From Psoroptes ovis (Eukaryota; Arthropoda; Arachnida; Sarcoptiformes; Psoroptidae): 64,000 bases of DNA. Made by a program: the position numbers and the translations under genes. Positions 13,143 to 23,700 of the stretch are shown here, one piece after another; the stretch's first letter is position 1; the number at the start of each line of letters is the position of its first letter. The notes beneath the pieces were generated by a model. That model did not search any database and was not told where the DNA came from. It saw nothing but the letters and a program-made list of their open reading frames with translations. The DNA lies in assembly GCA_002943765.1 (NCBI GenBank), contig PQWQ01000008.1:1364001-1428000 (forward strand), read 5' to 3'.

Positions 13143-15141
13143 CTATGCAACATTCGATTGCACTGGTATCGTTGTTTCCAGCGATGATAATGATGATCTA
13201 TTATAATTATTTCTATTATTCATCATCACTGATGATATTGGTGTTTGTATTTGATTATTACTATCACAATTATTCATTGATAATTCACCATTATCGATTG
13301 AATATTCTTGCATATATTTTCTATGTGTTGACATGTTTGATGTGTTTGAAAATTTTATCGTTTCATTTTGTAGCTGTTGCTCATTTTGTTGTTGATTATA
13401 TACTAATGAATTATCATAATCATAATCTTGATATGAATCTAAATCAGTAATGAGAAATTGAGTGGTATTTGCTTTCCATATGATTTTCGTTAATATTGTA
13501 TAAGTAATGAAATCAGCAATCGATGTAAAACTAATAATAATTTTTAAACGCCACATAAGATCAATATGCATGGCAACCAATGCTACTAATGGTAAATGAA
13601 TAAACCATACTAATATACCGGCACCAAAATGTAAATAGAATTTCAAACGAATTTGATTATGTTCCAGCATCATTGTATGTCGTAATTCATATATAAACCA
13701 TGACATTAACAACAATCGTAATATTAATATAAGCCAACCAGGTATTGTATGATATTCATCCACTTCTTCAATCATATTTATTGAATTTTTTACCCATATA
13801 AATAATAATATATTGATTGTGATATAAATTGTTGATATTATTATCAATATTGTTTTGGAAAATGTTTCCGGTTTGGTGAATGGCCATCCTTTGGCAATAA
13901 TTATTACAAATATAATCAGTAGAGCCTGTGTAAAATGGAAAATGATGAATTAATTACAAATTAATTAATTGGCAATCGGAAATCATTGCTATTAATCTAA
14001 GAATTCAACTTACAATCGACATGATTTTCATAATTTCAGATATAATAAACAATGTTTCAAAACCTTTACCATTCTGTGCAAACACAATCTTATGTAAACA
14101 AATGAAAAAATATGATAATGAATGCAGTAATAATGAAATGGTGAAAATGTAATAATAAATTATTTTCGTTCGGCGTTTATGAACAATAATGATCATAATA
14201 TATAACTGGATAATGAATAATATTATATAAAATACATTGAATACGATGAAAAACCATATATTTTGTTGTTCATATGAAAATTGAAATTGTGTATCAATAA
14301 ACATGACGCTCAACATATTATTATGTCTATTAATCAATGGATTACCATTAACGATCCATAAATCATATGATAATAACAAATTTGTATCGGTTTGTCTTGT
14401 CCATTCACTTTCTAATCGTGATTGATTACTATTTTTGAATTGATTTCGATCAATCATACGACATGGTAACAATAACAGATACCAAAAATTTGCATCTTTT
14501 TGATCATCAATCAAAAATGTTAATTGATAATTAATAATTTTATAAATATTTTGATTATCATAATCATTACTATTATTACAATGTTTATTATCACAGATAC
14601 CATTCAATGGGCATGGTATGAAACGATAATAATCGTTTGATTTACAGATGGAATTTTGTTGATTTTCAATTGATTTGAAAATATTATGACAAAATTGATT
14701 ATCAATATCAATATTTGTTTGATTATCTTTGTCACATTGAAATTTTTTTTGCAATTTAGTTTTTAAATATAATGAATAAATATGTTTGAATAATGTACGA
14801 TTTGCGAATAATAATATTCCAGAGTTGTAATTGTATTCATTCGAATCTTCGATAGCAGATGGATTGATTAATGTAACATTACCGAATACATAGCCACTTG
14901 TTTCTAGGCGATGATTGGGGTCGGTTGGTCGAAAACCGAATCTGGTGATCACCTTTGTATTTTGCAATTGGAAAAATCGATTAATCAACCAAAATCAGAA
15001 ATCATTCATCAAACAAATACTTACCTTGAACAACGATGTCGACGGAGACCAAATACCTTGAACATGAATACAGCTAATTGTTTTGGTTATGATTATGAGA
15101 AATATTGTCGAAAATATCCAATATTTGAACATTATCAGCAT
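13143..15141 (-). CDS. GPR180/TMEM145-family seven-transmembrane protein, 3 exons
   Basis: Member of the intimal-thickness-receptor-like family (GOLD-type luminal domain plus a rhodopsin-like 7-TM domain); the ligand and role are poorly known. Exons (minus strand) 15141-15025, 14952-14014 and 13925-13143 join in phase 0 to 612 residues. Exon 1 encodes only a start and signal peptide (MLIMFKYWIFSTIFLIITK...), followed by GIWSPSTSLFK. Exon 2 has the luminal domain (SGYVFGNVTL, several Cys) and TM1-TM3. Exon 3 completes TM3 with IIAKGW, conserved in the family, and TM4-TM7, ending in an Asn/Gln-rich cytoplasmic tail. It is longer than human GPR180 (about 440) because of low-complexity luminal and tail insertions. 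I cannot separate GPR180 from TMEM145 by eye. An apparent earlier start at 14988 is a TTG inside the intron. Confidence 0.82.
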
Positions 15142-15709
15142 TATTTTGATTATCTTTGTAATTTACACATTTAAAATTAGTGATGAAATAATCATAATGA
15201 TAATTGTTATTGTTTCATTTGAAAATTTTCAAATTAGATAATTTGCGAGGTTTTTTTTGTTGTTTTTGGTTTTCCTCTATTTTTATTATTGTTGTTTTAA
15301 TTTGAATTTAAATTTTTTTTAATTATTTTTGAAATTAACATTTTACAAGTGAGAGCAACATTTTCAACATTATTGTCTGGTTTGAGTGTAATATTTTTAA
15401 TTTTAGATTTTTAGTTGGTGAATAATTATATAAACATAATTAAAAATGATTAATGATAAAGATTTAATAAAAAAAGGAAAATATATGTCATTTTATGTTA
15501 ATGTTTATGTTTGTTTGTTTTTGTTGAAACACAAACATTTTACGCATATGAAACTCGTAAATATTGATTATCAATGTATAAACTTGGTATCCGAGTTTTA
15601 ATGAATTTGACTACCCTCAACGTATGAATTCGGTTCGTTCTCAGTCGTCACGTGGGTTTATTTTGATTTTTGATCTGATTTTTTTCAAATTTTTTAAAAA
15701 TCAAAGATA
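15142..15709. promoter_or_regulatory. Divergent promoter region, seven-TM gene / UTP25
   Basis: 568 bp between divergent start codons. The distal part is AT-rich; the part next to UTP25 carries a CACGTG E-box at 15649-15654, 56 bp before its ATG. E-boxes of this form are known Myc/Max sites at ribosome-biogenesis genes; assignment here is inference. Confidence 0.4.
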
Positions 15710-18129
15710 ATGGCAAAAAAACGAATCAATAAACGAAAGTTCAACAGTAATAATACTGATGATAAAAAATCCGGTACGATTGATCGAAAAGAATTGAAAC
15801 ATTTGAAAACATTTGGTGAACAACATCCGATTAATGATAAGAAATTATGTCTGGAAGATTTATGTGTAAAACGTGTTTTTGATGATAATAATGAAAATAA
15901 TAATGATAAAAATGGCGGGAAAATGGTCGCCGAAATCAATAAAACCAATAAAAATCAATCGGAAGATGAAGATGAATCCTCAACCGATTATTATGAACAA
16001 TTATTAGATGTGTAAGTTTGTTTTAATCTCAAATTCAAATATGAATAATTGAATTCTATTTTAATCATAGATTTGGCAAGAAAAAGGTTGATGATAATCC
16101 AGAATCGGATGCTTCGAGTGATGAATCCACTGAAAATGATCATTCAACGAACAAAGCACCGCGGGAATACGAAGACATAGATGTCGATCAATGTGATGAT
16201 GATGAAAATGATTACAATTTGAACGATGTCGATAATCTCGATGAAGATGATGGCGATGATAATGAAGAGAAAACCAATCCTATCGACGATAATTTCATTA
16301 AACATTTTTTCTCCGATTTCAAATCGAGCGAAATTGAATCATTAGAAAAAGCTTTGAAGCAGCCATCGATGCTCGAAACCGCGCAACATGAATTTCCCAG
16401 TTTGGGAAAATTCAACGAAATCCATACTCGTATTGATTGTTTCAATAATATTCAATTGTCCGATCATCAAGTACCGAAGACATTGAATGATATTAAACAA
16501 ATAAAACCAATTTTAAAAGAAAATATACCGAAAACAATGCTTAAACTCGTGAAATCATCAACTAAATTGAATTCATTTCAATTAGAACTGTTATCCTTGA
16601 TAACAACATATAAAAATATTTATTATCCACAAAGAACAATGGAAAATTCTGAACAAATACGTTTAATATATTCATTACACGTACTGAATCATGTGCTACG
16701 TACTCGGCAACGTATAATGTTACATAATCAAAAAATTAAAGCAAATAAAATGAAAAATGAAGACCTAAAAGATGAATATCGTGATCAAGGATTAACACGT
16801 CCAAAAGTATTGATATTGTTGCCATTCAAAAATTCAGCATATTTAACAGTTAATATGTTAATATCATTACTATTCGGTGATTGTAAAGATAAAACTAAAA
16901 TAAATTTAATGAATTATAAAAGATTTTGCAAGGAATTTGCACCAGAATCAGCTGAATCGGTTGTAAGTTCACGTAAACCTGATGATTATAAACAATTATT
17001 TGCTGGTAATAGTGATGATTCATTTCGTATTGGTATGGCTGTAACACGAAAATCATTTAAATTATATTCAAATTTTTATCAATCAGACATTATCATTGCA
17101 TCACCATTAGGTTTACGTATGATTATTGGTGCCATTGATGATCATGATAATGGTAAAAATAAAAAAACTGCTGATGAACAAGATTATGATTTTCTATCTT
17201 CGATTGATATTGTTATTATGGATCAAACGGATATATTTTTAATGCAAAATTGGGAACATATTCAATTGATATTTGATCATTTACATTTGAAACCTAAAAA
17301 TGAAAAAAATTTTAAAAATTTAAATTATTTACGTGTAAAATTATGGACATTAGAATTATGGTCAAAATATTATTATCAATTATTGATGTTTAATTCAATA
17401 TCAACGACATTGTTACAAGGTTTTTTCAACAAGCATTCAACAAATTATGGTGGCAGGATAATATTTCCATTACTAAATGATCGTACAACAGCAATATTAC
17501 CAATCGACAATATTTATCTGCCGATTCGACAAATATTTCATCATTTTGATTGTGATACTCATTCACAAATGGCTGATGAAAGATTTAAATTTTTCACTGA
17601 AAAAATTCTACCAAAATTTCGTAATAATGAGCAAACAATTCGTACGATGATATATGTACCATCATATTTTGATTATGTTCGCCTAAGAAATTATTTCCGT
17701 CGTGAAGATATAAGTTTTACACAAATTTGTGAATACTCACCACCGGGTAAAGTGGCCAAAGCAAGACATATATTTTTCTATGGTGGCCGCCATTTTCTTC
17801 TATACACTGAACGTTATCATTTCTTCAATCGATCAGCTATCAAAGGTATTCGGCATTTGATTTTCTATCAACCACCAACATATGGAAAATTTTATGAAGA
17901 ATTGATTAATTCGATGAATCAAACGAATCAAGGTACACGACTACCGACTACATATGATCGTATGTCTGTTACAATTTTATATAATCGAAAATATGATTTA
18001 CTTACAATTTTACCGTTGATTGGTGAGAAATTATCATCAAAATTGTTGACATCTGGTACGACAGCTACATTAACATCGAAATCCGATTGTTCAAATGTTC
18101 ATGAGTTTATTAATGAAAAAAAGTTGTAA
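15710..18129 (+). CDS. UTP25: UTP25 (digestive-organ-expansion-factor) small-subunit processome protein, 2 exons
   Basis: Nucleolar U3 snoRNP/SSU-processome component with a degenerate DEAD-helicase-like fold, needed for 18S rRNA maturation. Exons 15710-16011 and 16071-18129 (59-bp intron, split GT|A codon) give 786 residues, near the usual 750. The first quarter is acidic and low-complexity (poly-Asp/Glu/Asn), typical of the family. The conserved core begins at FIKHFFSDFKSSEIESLE and includes RPKVLILLPFKNSAYLTVNML (helicase motif Ia-like), IIIASPLGLRMIIG, DIVIMDQTDIFLMQNWEH in place of a DEAD box, and the C-terminal IRTMIYVPSYFDYVRLRNYF, YTERYHFFNRSAIKGIRHLI and FYQPPTYGKFYEELI blocks. No Walker A lysine is present, as known for UTP25. 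It lies 147 bp upstream of a tRNA gene on the same strand. Confidence 0.94.
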
Positions 18130-18276
18130 AAATTGAAAATTTTAATTAAAATATTTGAACTAATTTTAATTATGAAGTCAATTACATACCCTTTTTGATG
18201 AATATGGTAAATATTAACGGAAATTAACGATTTATTCTAATTAGATTTAATCCTAAAGTACGCAGTTTTTTATTGA

Positions 18277-18503
18277 GTCAAGATGCCCGAGTGGTCTAAG
18301 GGGTTTGTTTCAGGTTTTTTAGCAATGATCATTGAATGTTCCGCAATTACGTCGCTGATCAGATGATCATAATGTCATCTGCTATCTTCTGGCGTCGAAT
18401 TCTGGACGTATGTCCCCCGGTAAGGGCGGTGGCCTTCAATGATCACCTAATGAATATACAAATCGACTGATAGTCGGCGTGGGTTCGAATCCCACTCTTG
18501 ACA
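18277..18503 (+). tRNA. tRNA-Leu(CAG) interrupted by a 142-bp intron
   Basis: The 5' half is 18277-18314 and the 3' half 18457-18503. Together they form an 85-nt type II tRNA with a perfect 7-bp acceptor stem (GTCAAGA/TCTTGAC), D-stem CCC/GGG with the GG pair, a perfect anticodon stem TTTGT/ACAAA, loop TTCAGGT with anticodon CAG, a perfect 5-bp variable arm (CGACT-GAT-AGTCG), T-arm GTGGG-TTCGAAT-CCCAC and discriminator A. The intron sits after position 37, the canonical nuclear site. It is unusually long and structured: 18326-18336 and 18435-18445 are 11-bp inverted repeats, and CAGATGA/TCATCTG (18360-18381) forms an inner hairpin. Box A (TGCCCGAGTGG) and box B (GGTTCGAATCC) are intact. The intron begins with six T residues, a possible Pol III pause or terminator, so expression is not assured. 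Confidence 0.9.
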
Positions 18504-18509
18504 TTTGAA

Positions 18510-18517
18510 TTTTTTTT
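18510..18517 (+). terminator. Pol III T8 terminator of tRNA-Leu
   Basis: A run of eight T residues begins 7 nt after the tRNA 3' end, in the normal position for RNA polymerase III termination. Confidence 0.75.
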
Positions 18518-18731
18518 CGAAATTTCCGTAAACTTTTTTTTTGAAAATTCGCGGAAATATTTTCAAAAAGTTTCTTGCAGTGGCGCCATCTTTTGAGCTT
18601 AGAAATTGTTTTTTGACAATTTTTTTTCGAGCCATTTTTTCTTTGAAATATAATCACATGTGATTTAGATAATTAAAAGATTTCAAATTTTTTCCAAGAT
18701 TATTGATTGATTGATTATCTTCGATACAAAA

Positions 18732-19605
18732 ATGGGCACCGGAACAGCTGATATTAAGCCAAACAATACGATTTATATTCGTAATTTGAATGAAAAAATC
18801 AAAAAAGAAGGTTCGTAATTTAAAGTCTTTGATTTTGATTTGATTGCATTTAAATCAATTAATTATTCAATTTTATTCATTTGATTTAGAATTGAAGAAA
18901 TCATTGCATGCAATATTTTCACAATTTGGCACTATACTCGATATTCATGCCAAAAAATCCCTAAAAATGCGTGGACAAGCATTTGTCATATTCAAAGATA
19001 TTACCAGTGCTACAAATGCTATTCGTTCGATGCAAAATTTCCCGTTTTATGATAAACCAATGGTAATGTTGATTGTTGTCTTTGAATTGATTCTAAATTC
19101 AATGAATTCTGTATTTTAATAGCAAATTCAATATGCCCGCAAAGATTCTGATTTGATAGCCAAAATGAAAGGAACATATGTGGAGCGGCCAAAATTACCG
19201 CGTACCGATGAATCGAAAAAGAAGAAAAAAGATAAACGTCTTCAGCAACCATCAAGCACCTCGAATATCGGTGGTCATAATATGCAAATGAATGATACAA
19301 ATAATCAATTCAATAATGGTGCTGCTGGTGGCGCTCAATCGATACCAAATTCAGCATTAGCCGAACAACCACCGAATAATATTCTGTTTTTGACCAATCT
19401 ACCACCCGAAACAACTGAATCAATGATTCAGCTACTATTTTCACAATATACTGGTTTCAAAGAAGCACGATTAATACCTGGCCGTTATGATATTGCATTT
19501 GTTGAATTTGAAAATGAATATCAATCCGGCATCGCTAAAGACTCGTTGCAAGGTTTTAAAATATCGCCAACGAATGCGATTAAAATTACGTATGCAAAGA
19601 AATAA
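18732..19605 (+). CDS. snf: U1A/U2B'' snRNP protein (snf), 3 exons
   Basis: Spliceosomal protein binding U1 and U2 snRNA hairpins. Exons 18732-18810, 18890-19062 and 19123-19605 join in phase to 244 residues. RRM1 has the NNTIYIRNLNEKIKKEELKK start, RGQAFVIFKD as RNP1 and FYDKPMQIQYARKDSD at its end; RRM2 starts NILFLTNLPPETTE and ends IKITYAKK. The linker carries a Lys-rich stretch and an Asn/Gly/Ala-rich insertion that makes it longer than Drosophila snf (216). A single gene of this type in arthropods serves both U1A and U2B'' functions (established for Drosophila). The 5' flank has TGGCGCCATCT at 18581-18591, between the tRNA terminator and the ATG. Confidence 0.96.
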
Positions 19606-20739
19606 ATAAGAATTCAAATCCTGATCATCTCAATCGATATTCGTCATTCGGCAACCTTCGATCATAATTATTCACCCGTATTACAAGGTCTAAGCCTTAG
19701 ACTTTAAGCCTTCGATAATCACAAATCATTATCATCATACTTAGCTCGCTATTATTCATCTTTGAAAGCTTATTATCTCTCAATTTCATTCGAAATCATC
19801 ATCATTTAATTCTTTTCCTTGATAACTTGATTCATTCGAATTTGGTTCATTCATTCATTCAAATAATTACATTGATTATCAATAAATTGGTTGAAGATCT
19901 TAAATTGATTAAAATTTGTAATTAAAATCTTTAATTAATTAATTGATTAATAATTTTTTCTCTGTTTTTTTGTTTTGGTTGGGTCACAAATTATTATCAT
20001 CATCATCAATCATTATTAATATTAATAATATCATCATCATTGTTATTTTGTTTGAGAAAATTTGTTTGTTTTCAAAAAAAAAAAAAAAAAAAAATCATTT
20101 TGATTGGTGTTTTCAGTTTGTTTTGGTTTTGTTTTGTTTCGATTTGTTTATCATCGTCATTAGTCATTTGTTTGTTTCAATCATAATAATAATAATAATA
20201 ATCATCATCATTGCTGCTGCTGTGGTAGAAACGGTGTAATTATAATTATCATTTGATTAATTAGTGAATTGATTAATTGAATGAATTAATTAAAATTAAA
20301 ATTTCAAATGTTTTTTTTTTAAAAACAAAAATAAAATAATAAAATTTCAAAGATAAAAATAATATATTTTCATTTTTTCAAATTTATCAACGATCATTAT
20401 AATAATAATGAAGTGTATTGTTTGGTGTATGATCAATGTCCGAGTGTTGATTGTGTTCCGATAAACATCATTTGGTTTCATTTGTTTGTTTGTCTTAATC
20501 ATTGAATAAACAACGACGAATCAATCAAATCAATTTCAAATTAGTTGAATTAAGAATTTGGTTTACTTGTTGTATGCGTGTGTGTGTGTGTCGGTGTGTA
20601 TTGGTGTGTTTTTGGTGTAATGAAGAATCAATAAATTGTCGATTCGTAGAATCCATGATTTGGTTCTTTAAGTAATGTATTTAATTCTTTGATAATTTTG
20701 TTTTTCACTAATTTAAATTCATTTAATTTGTTAAAATGT
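19606..20739. other. Intergenic region between the 3' ends of snf and PC2
   Basis: Both flanking genes end here, so most of it is probably 3' UTR. I see A/T homopolymers (A run at 20076-20094), ATT/ATC repeats and a GT-rich patch at 20575-20620, and no gene. Confidence 0.6.
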
Positions 20740-23700
20740 TCAATATTTTGCATCCGAATGTGCTTTCTTAACAATAGCTAACTTTGAATTATTATCTTCA
20801 ACCGGTAAATCTTTATATGGTTGTTCTTTGGTTCCATGAATCATCAGAATCCATTCTTTTATGTGACCAGTTTGTTTTTCTGGTCCTGAATGTGCAACTT
20901 CCAATTGCCAACGTCCACGTGGATTTTCACCCCATGTATGTGTGGTCATAAATGGCCATTTAACAAAACCATCATGTGAATCATCATCGTTTGGTCTACG
21001 GCTTAGTATCATTGATCTGGTTTGATTTGATTTAATTGTGAGTAATGGTTAATAAACAAACATTTAATCAACAAAACATACTTGGTGCCCATCGGTGATG
21101 TCAAATACAACAACACATCACCACGACGTGTTGAATTCAACGTAATCACTGCTTGTACATGTTCAATATAATTAACTTCAGTTTCAGTATTTTGACATGC
21201 ATTCGTATCAATATGCAATATAAGGCTCTGGTTTGTCGGTATCAATAAATTATCATTATTCACTATTTGTCCTGCTTCACAATGATAACGTGGTGGTACT
21301 GTTTTCCATTGTTTAGCTAATGCAACCATTGCACCAGCATCCAACACTCCGTAACCGAATAAATGATTAAATTCTAAGCCAACACCATTCATATTCCAAA
21401 AGAATCGTTTTTTCGAATCATATAATGAATTACGTTTGGATGTTAGAACACATAAATGTTGTACATCACGCCATGTTAATGATGGACTATGGATCATTGA
21501 AAAATTGAAGATAATCATAAATAAAATCAAAGATAATCAATATCATTGAAAATATCATTCACTTACTTAGCTTCTAATGCAAGCGCAAATACACCTGCAG
21601 CTTCAGGCGCTGCAGCCGATGTACCTGAATGTGTTTTGGTACAGCGTCCATACAGATCGGTAGTCGCAACACCTGTATGTGGATCTTTAGCTCCATTGCT
21701 AAAAGTCGATGCTAATGTACTTGAGCATGACTCATCATAATGAGCATTTTGACCATCATTGATTGCCGAATTAATTGATATTGTCCACATTGATGCCGCA
21801 TAACCATCACAATTACAATCATCATCTTCACCACCATCACCAGATGCCCATACATAAATATTGCCCAATCCATGGCGACCTTCATTAACACCGCGAACGA
21901 TTGCACGCATTGTAGCATTTCGTGGTCCATCCACTGTTTTACCATCATCAGTTGGACCCCATGATGCACTATAAATATCGATCAAATCAGGTTCATGTCC
22001 CATCGAGTTAGCTTCAATCAAATCCGTCATATATGGTTGATCAAGCATTCGAATACCGGCCACTTTTGAATCATATGCAACACCAACACCGCAAATACCA
22101 TTATCACGTTTGGCTGCCACTTCACCAGCACATCTTGTACCATGACTATTGAACCAATCGTCCGTATATCGTGGATATGGATACGGATCATTACTGCTGA
22201 AATCATAGCTAGCTTTTGCATTCTTCAAAATTAAAATTGAATTAGAATTCAATCGAAAATCGACCTTCAGGTCATCATCATTGAATCGGTACATACATAA
22301 TTATCCTTTAAATCTGGATGCATATAATCGACACCATCGTCCATGATGGCTGTGGTAACATTTTTACCGGTGATACCCTGTGCCCAAGCTATTAGGAAAT
22401 CATATATAAGGAATAATCAATCTAATCAATGAATGAATTGTCAACGATTAATTTACCTGCTTCAACATTTAAATCTAATCGTGGTTTACCGCCATTTTGG
22501 CCAACATTTTTCAAATACCATTGATATTGAAAAAATGGATCATTCGGATCATTTGTTTGTTGTTTTAATTGTTCAAAATTATCCAACATCAATGATTTAT
22601 AGCCACGTTTTATACGACGGAAGCCTAATTGTTGTTGTGCTGATTCAATCTTTTTTGTTGATGAGTGGATGAATGAATGGTTGGAATGAATGGAGAGTGA
22701 TCAAAATGGAATTAATTTTAATTTGATTTTTAATTAAATTCGAATTAATCAAAATCAATCAAACGCAATTGGATCAATCAAATGAAAATGATTAAATGAA
22801 GGGGCACTTCAAAAATTCAAAATGCTTCAAGTATTCGAAATCCATAAGCCACAGAAACATTTCATAACCCTAACCCTTACTGGTCGACAGGCGCCTACCA
22901 GGCACCATTTGCTGATTTGGCAATTTCGAATCATTTCATCACCAATTTGTTCGGTGGAAAAGGATTAAAATTGAAAATTTGCCAAAAATAAAAAGTTTTT
23001 CCATTTGACATGTTTGACAAATGAATTTTCGTGGCCAAAAAAAACTTTTTCTAACCCTTTACTACTGTCTAATCCTTTGAATTATCAGGCTTTTCACTTG
23101 ATTAGGTACTAAAAAAAAGGGCCTAGACCCATTGCCCCGACTCTTTGAAGGCCTATAGTTGCTTCAGCACCGAATTCGGGGGCATTAGGGAGTCCACCGC
23201 CAAATTCAAAAGGTCTTGAATTTGTGGACCAAAGTTTCACCAGACAGAATGTTTGTCCAAAAGTTCTCATCGAAAAGTTTTGGACAAATATTCAAAGGGC
23301 TAACCTTTTTAGTTTTTTGAGGTTCTACTTTTTATTTCTGACTGAATTAATTTCAATTGAATTGAATTAAATTTTCAATTGTACTACTTACCAATTTATC
23401 CGATCGTAATAGACGATAATGGCCAATACTACGTTTATTACGTGCATGTGGTATTGCACGATGTAGAAAATGATATTCACGTTTTGATCCAAGTATCTAA
23501 GTGTATGTATGTTTGAAATTCGAAATTGATTAATGAACGGTTACATGGAGAATAGAAGATAATTAATTAAAAACAATCATTAATCAATTAATTACTTTAT
23601 ATAATGATCTGAGTACATTACAATTGATTTCAAGTTTAAAATTCACAGTCTCAAAATTTCATTTGACATGTCATAAGTGGACTATGTAGCAGTCGACCTT

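Noticed and set aside
13145..13450. 101-residue plus-strand open frame
   Set aside because: Antisense shadow of the last exon of the seven-TM gene.
18436..18657. Two minus-strand open frames of 62-73 residues
   Set aside because: They run across the tRNA-Leu 3' half; the peptide is a chance reading of the tRNA antisense.
22866..22880. Telomere-like CCCTAACCCTTA in a PC2 intron
   Set aside because: Fewer than three units and not the TTAGG arthropod repeat in an array; chance in AT-rich DNA.
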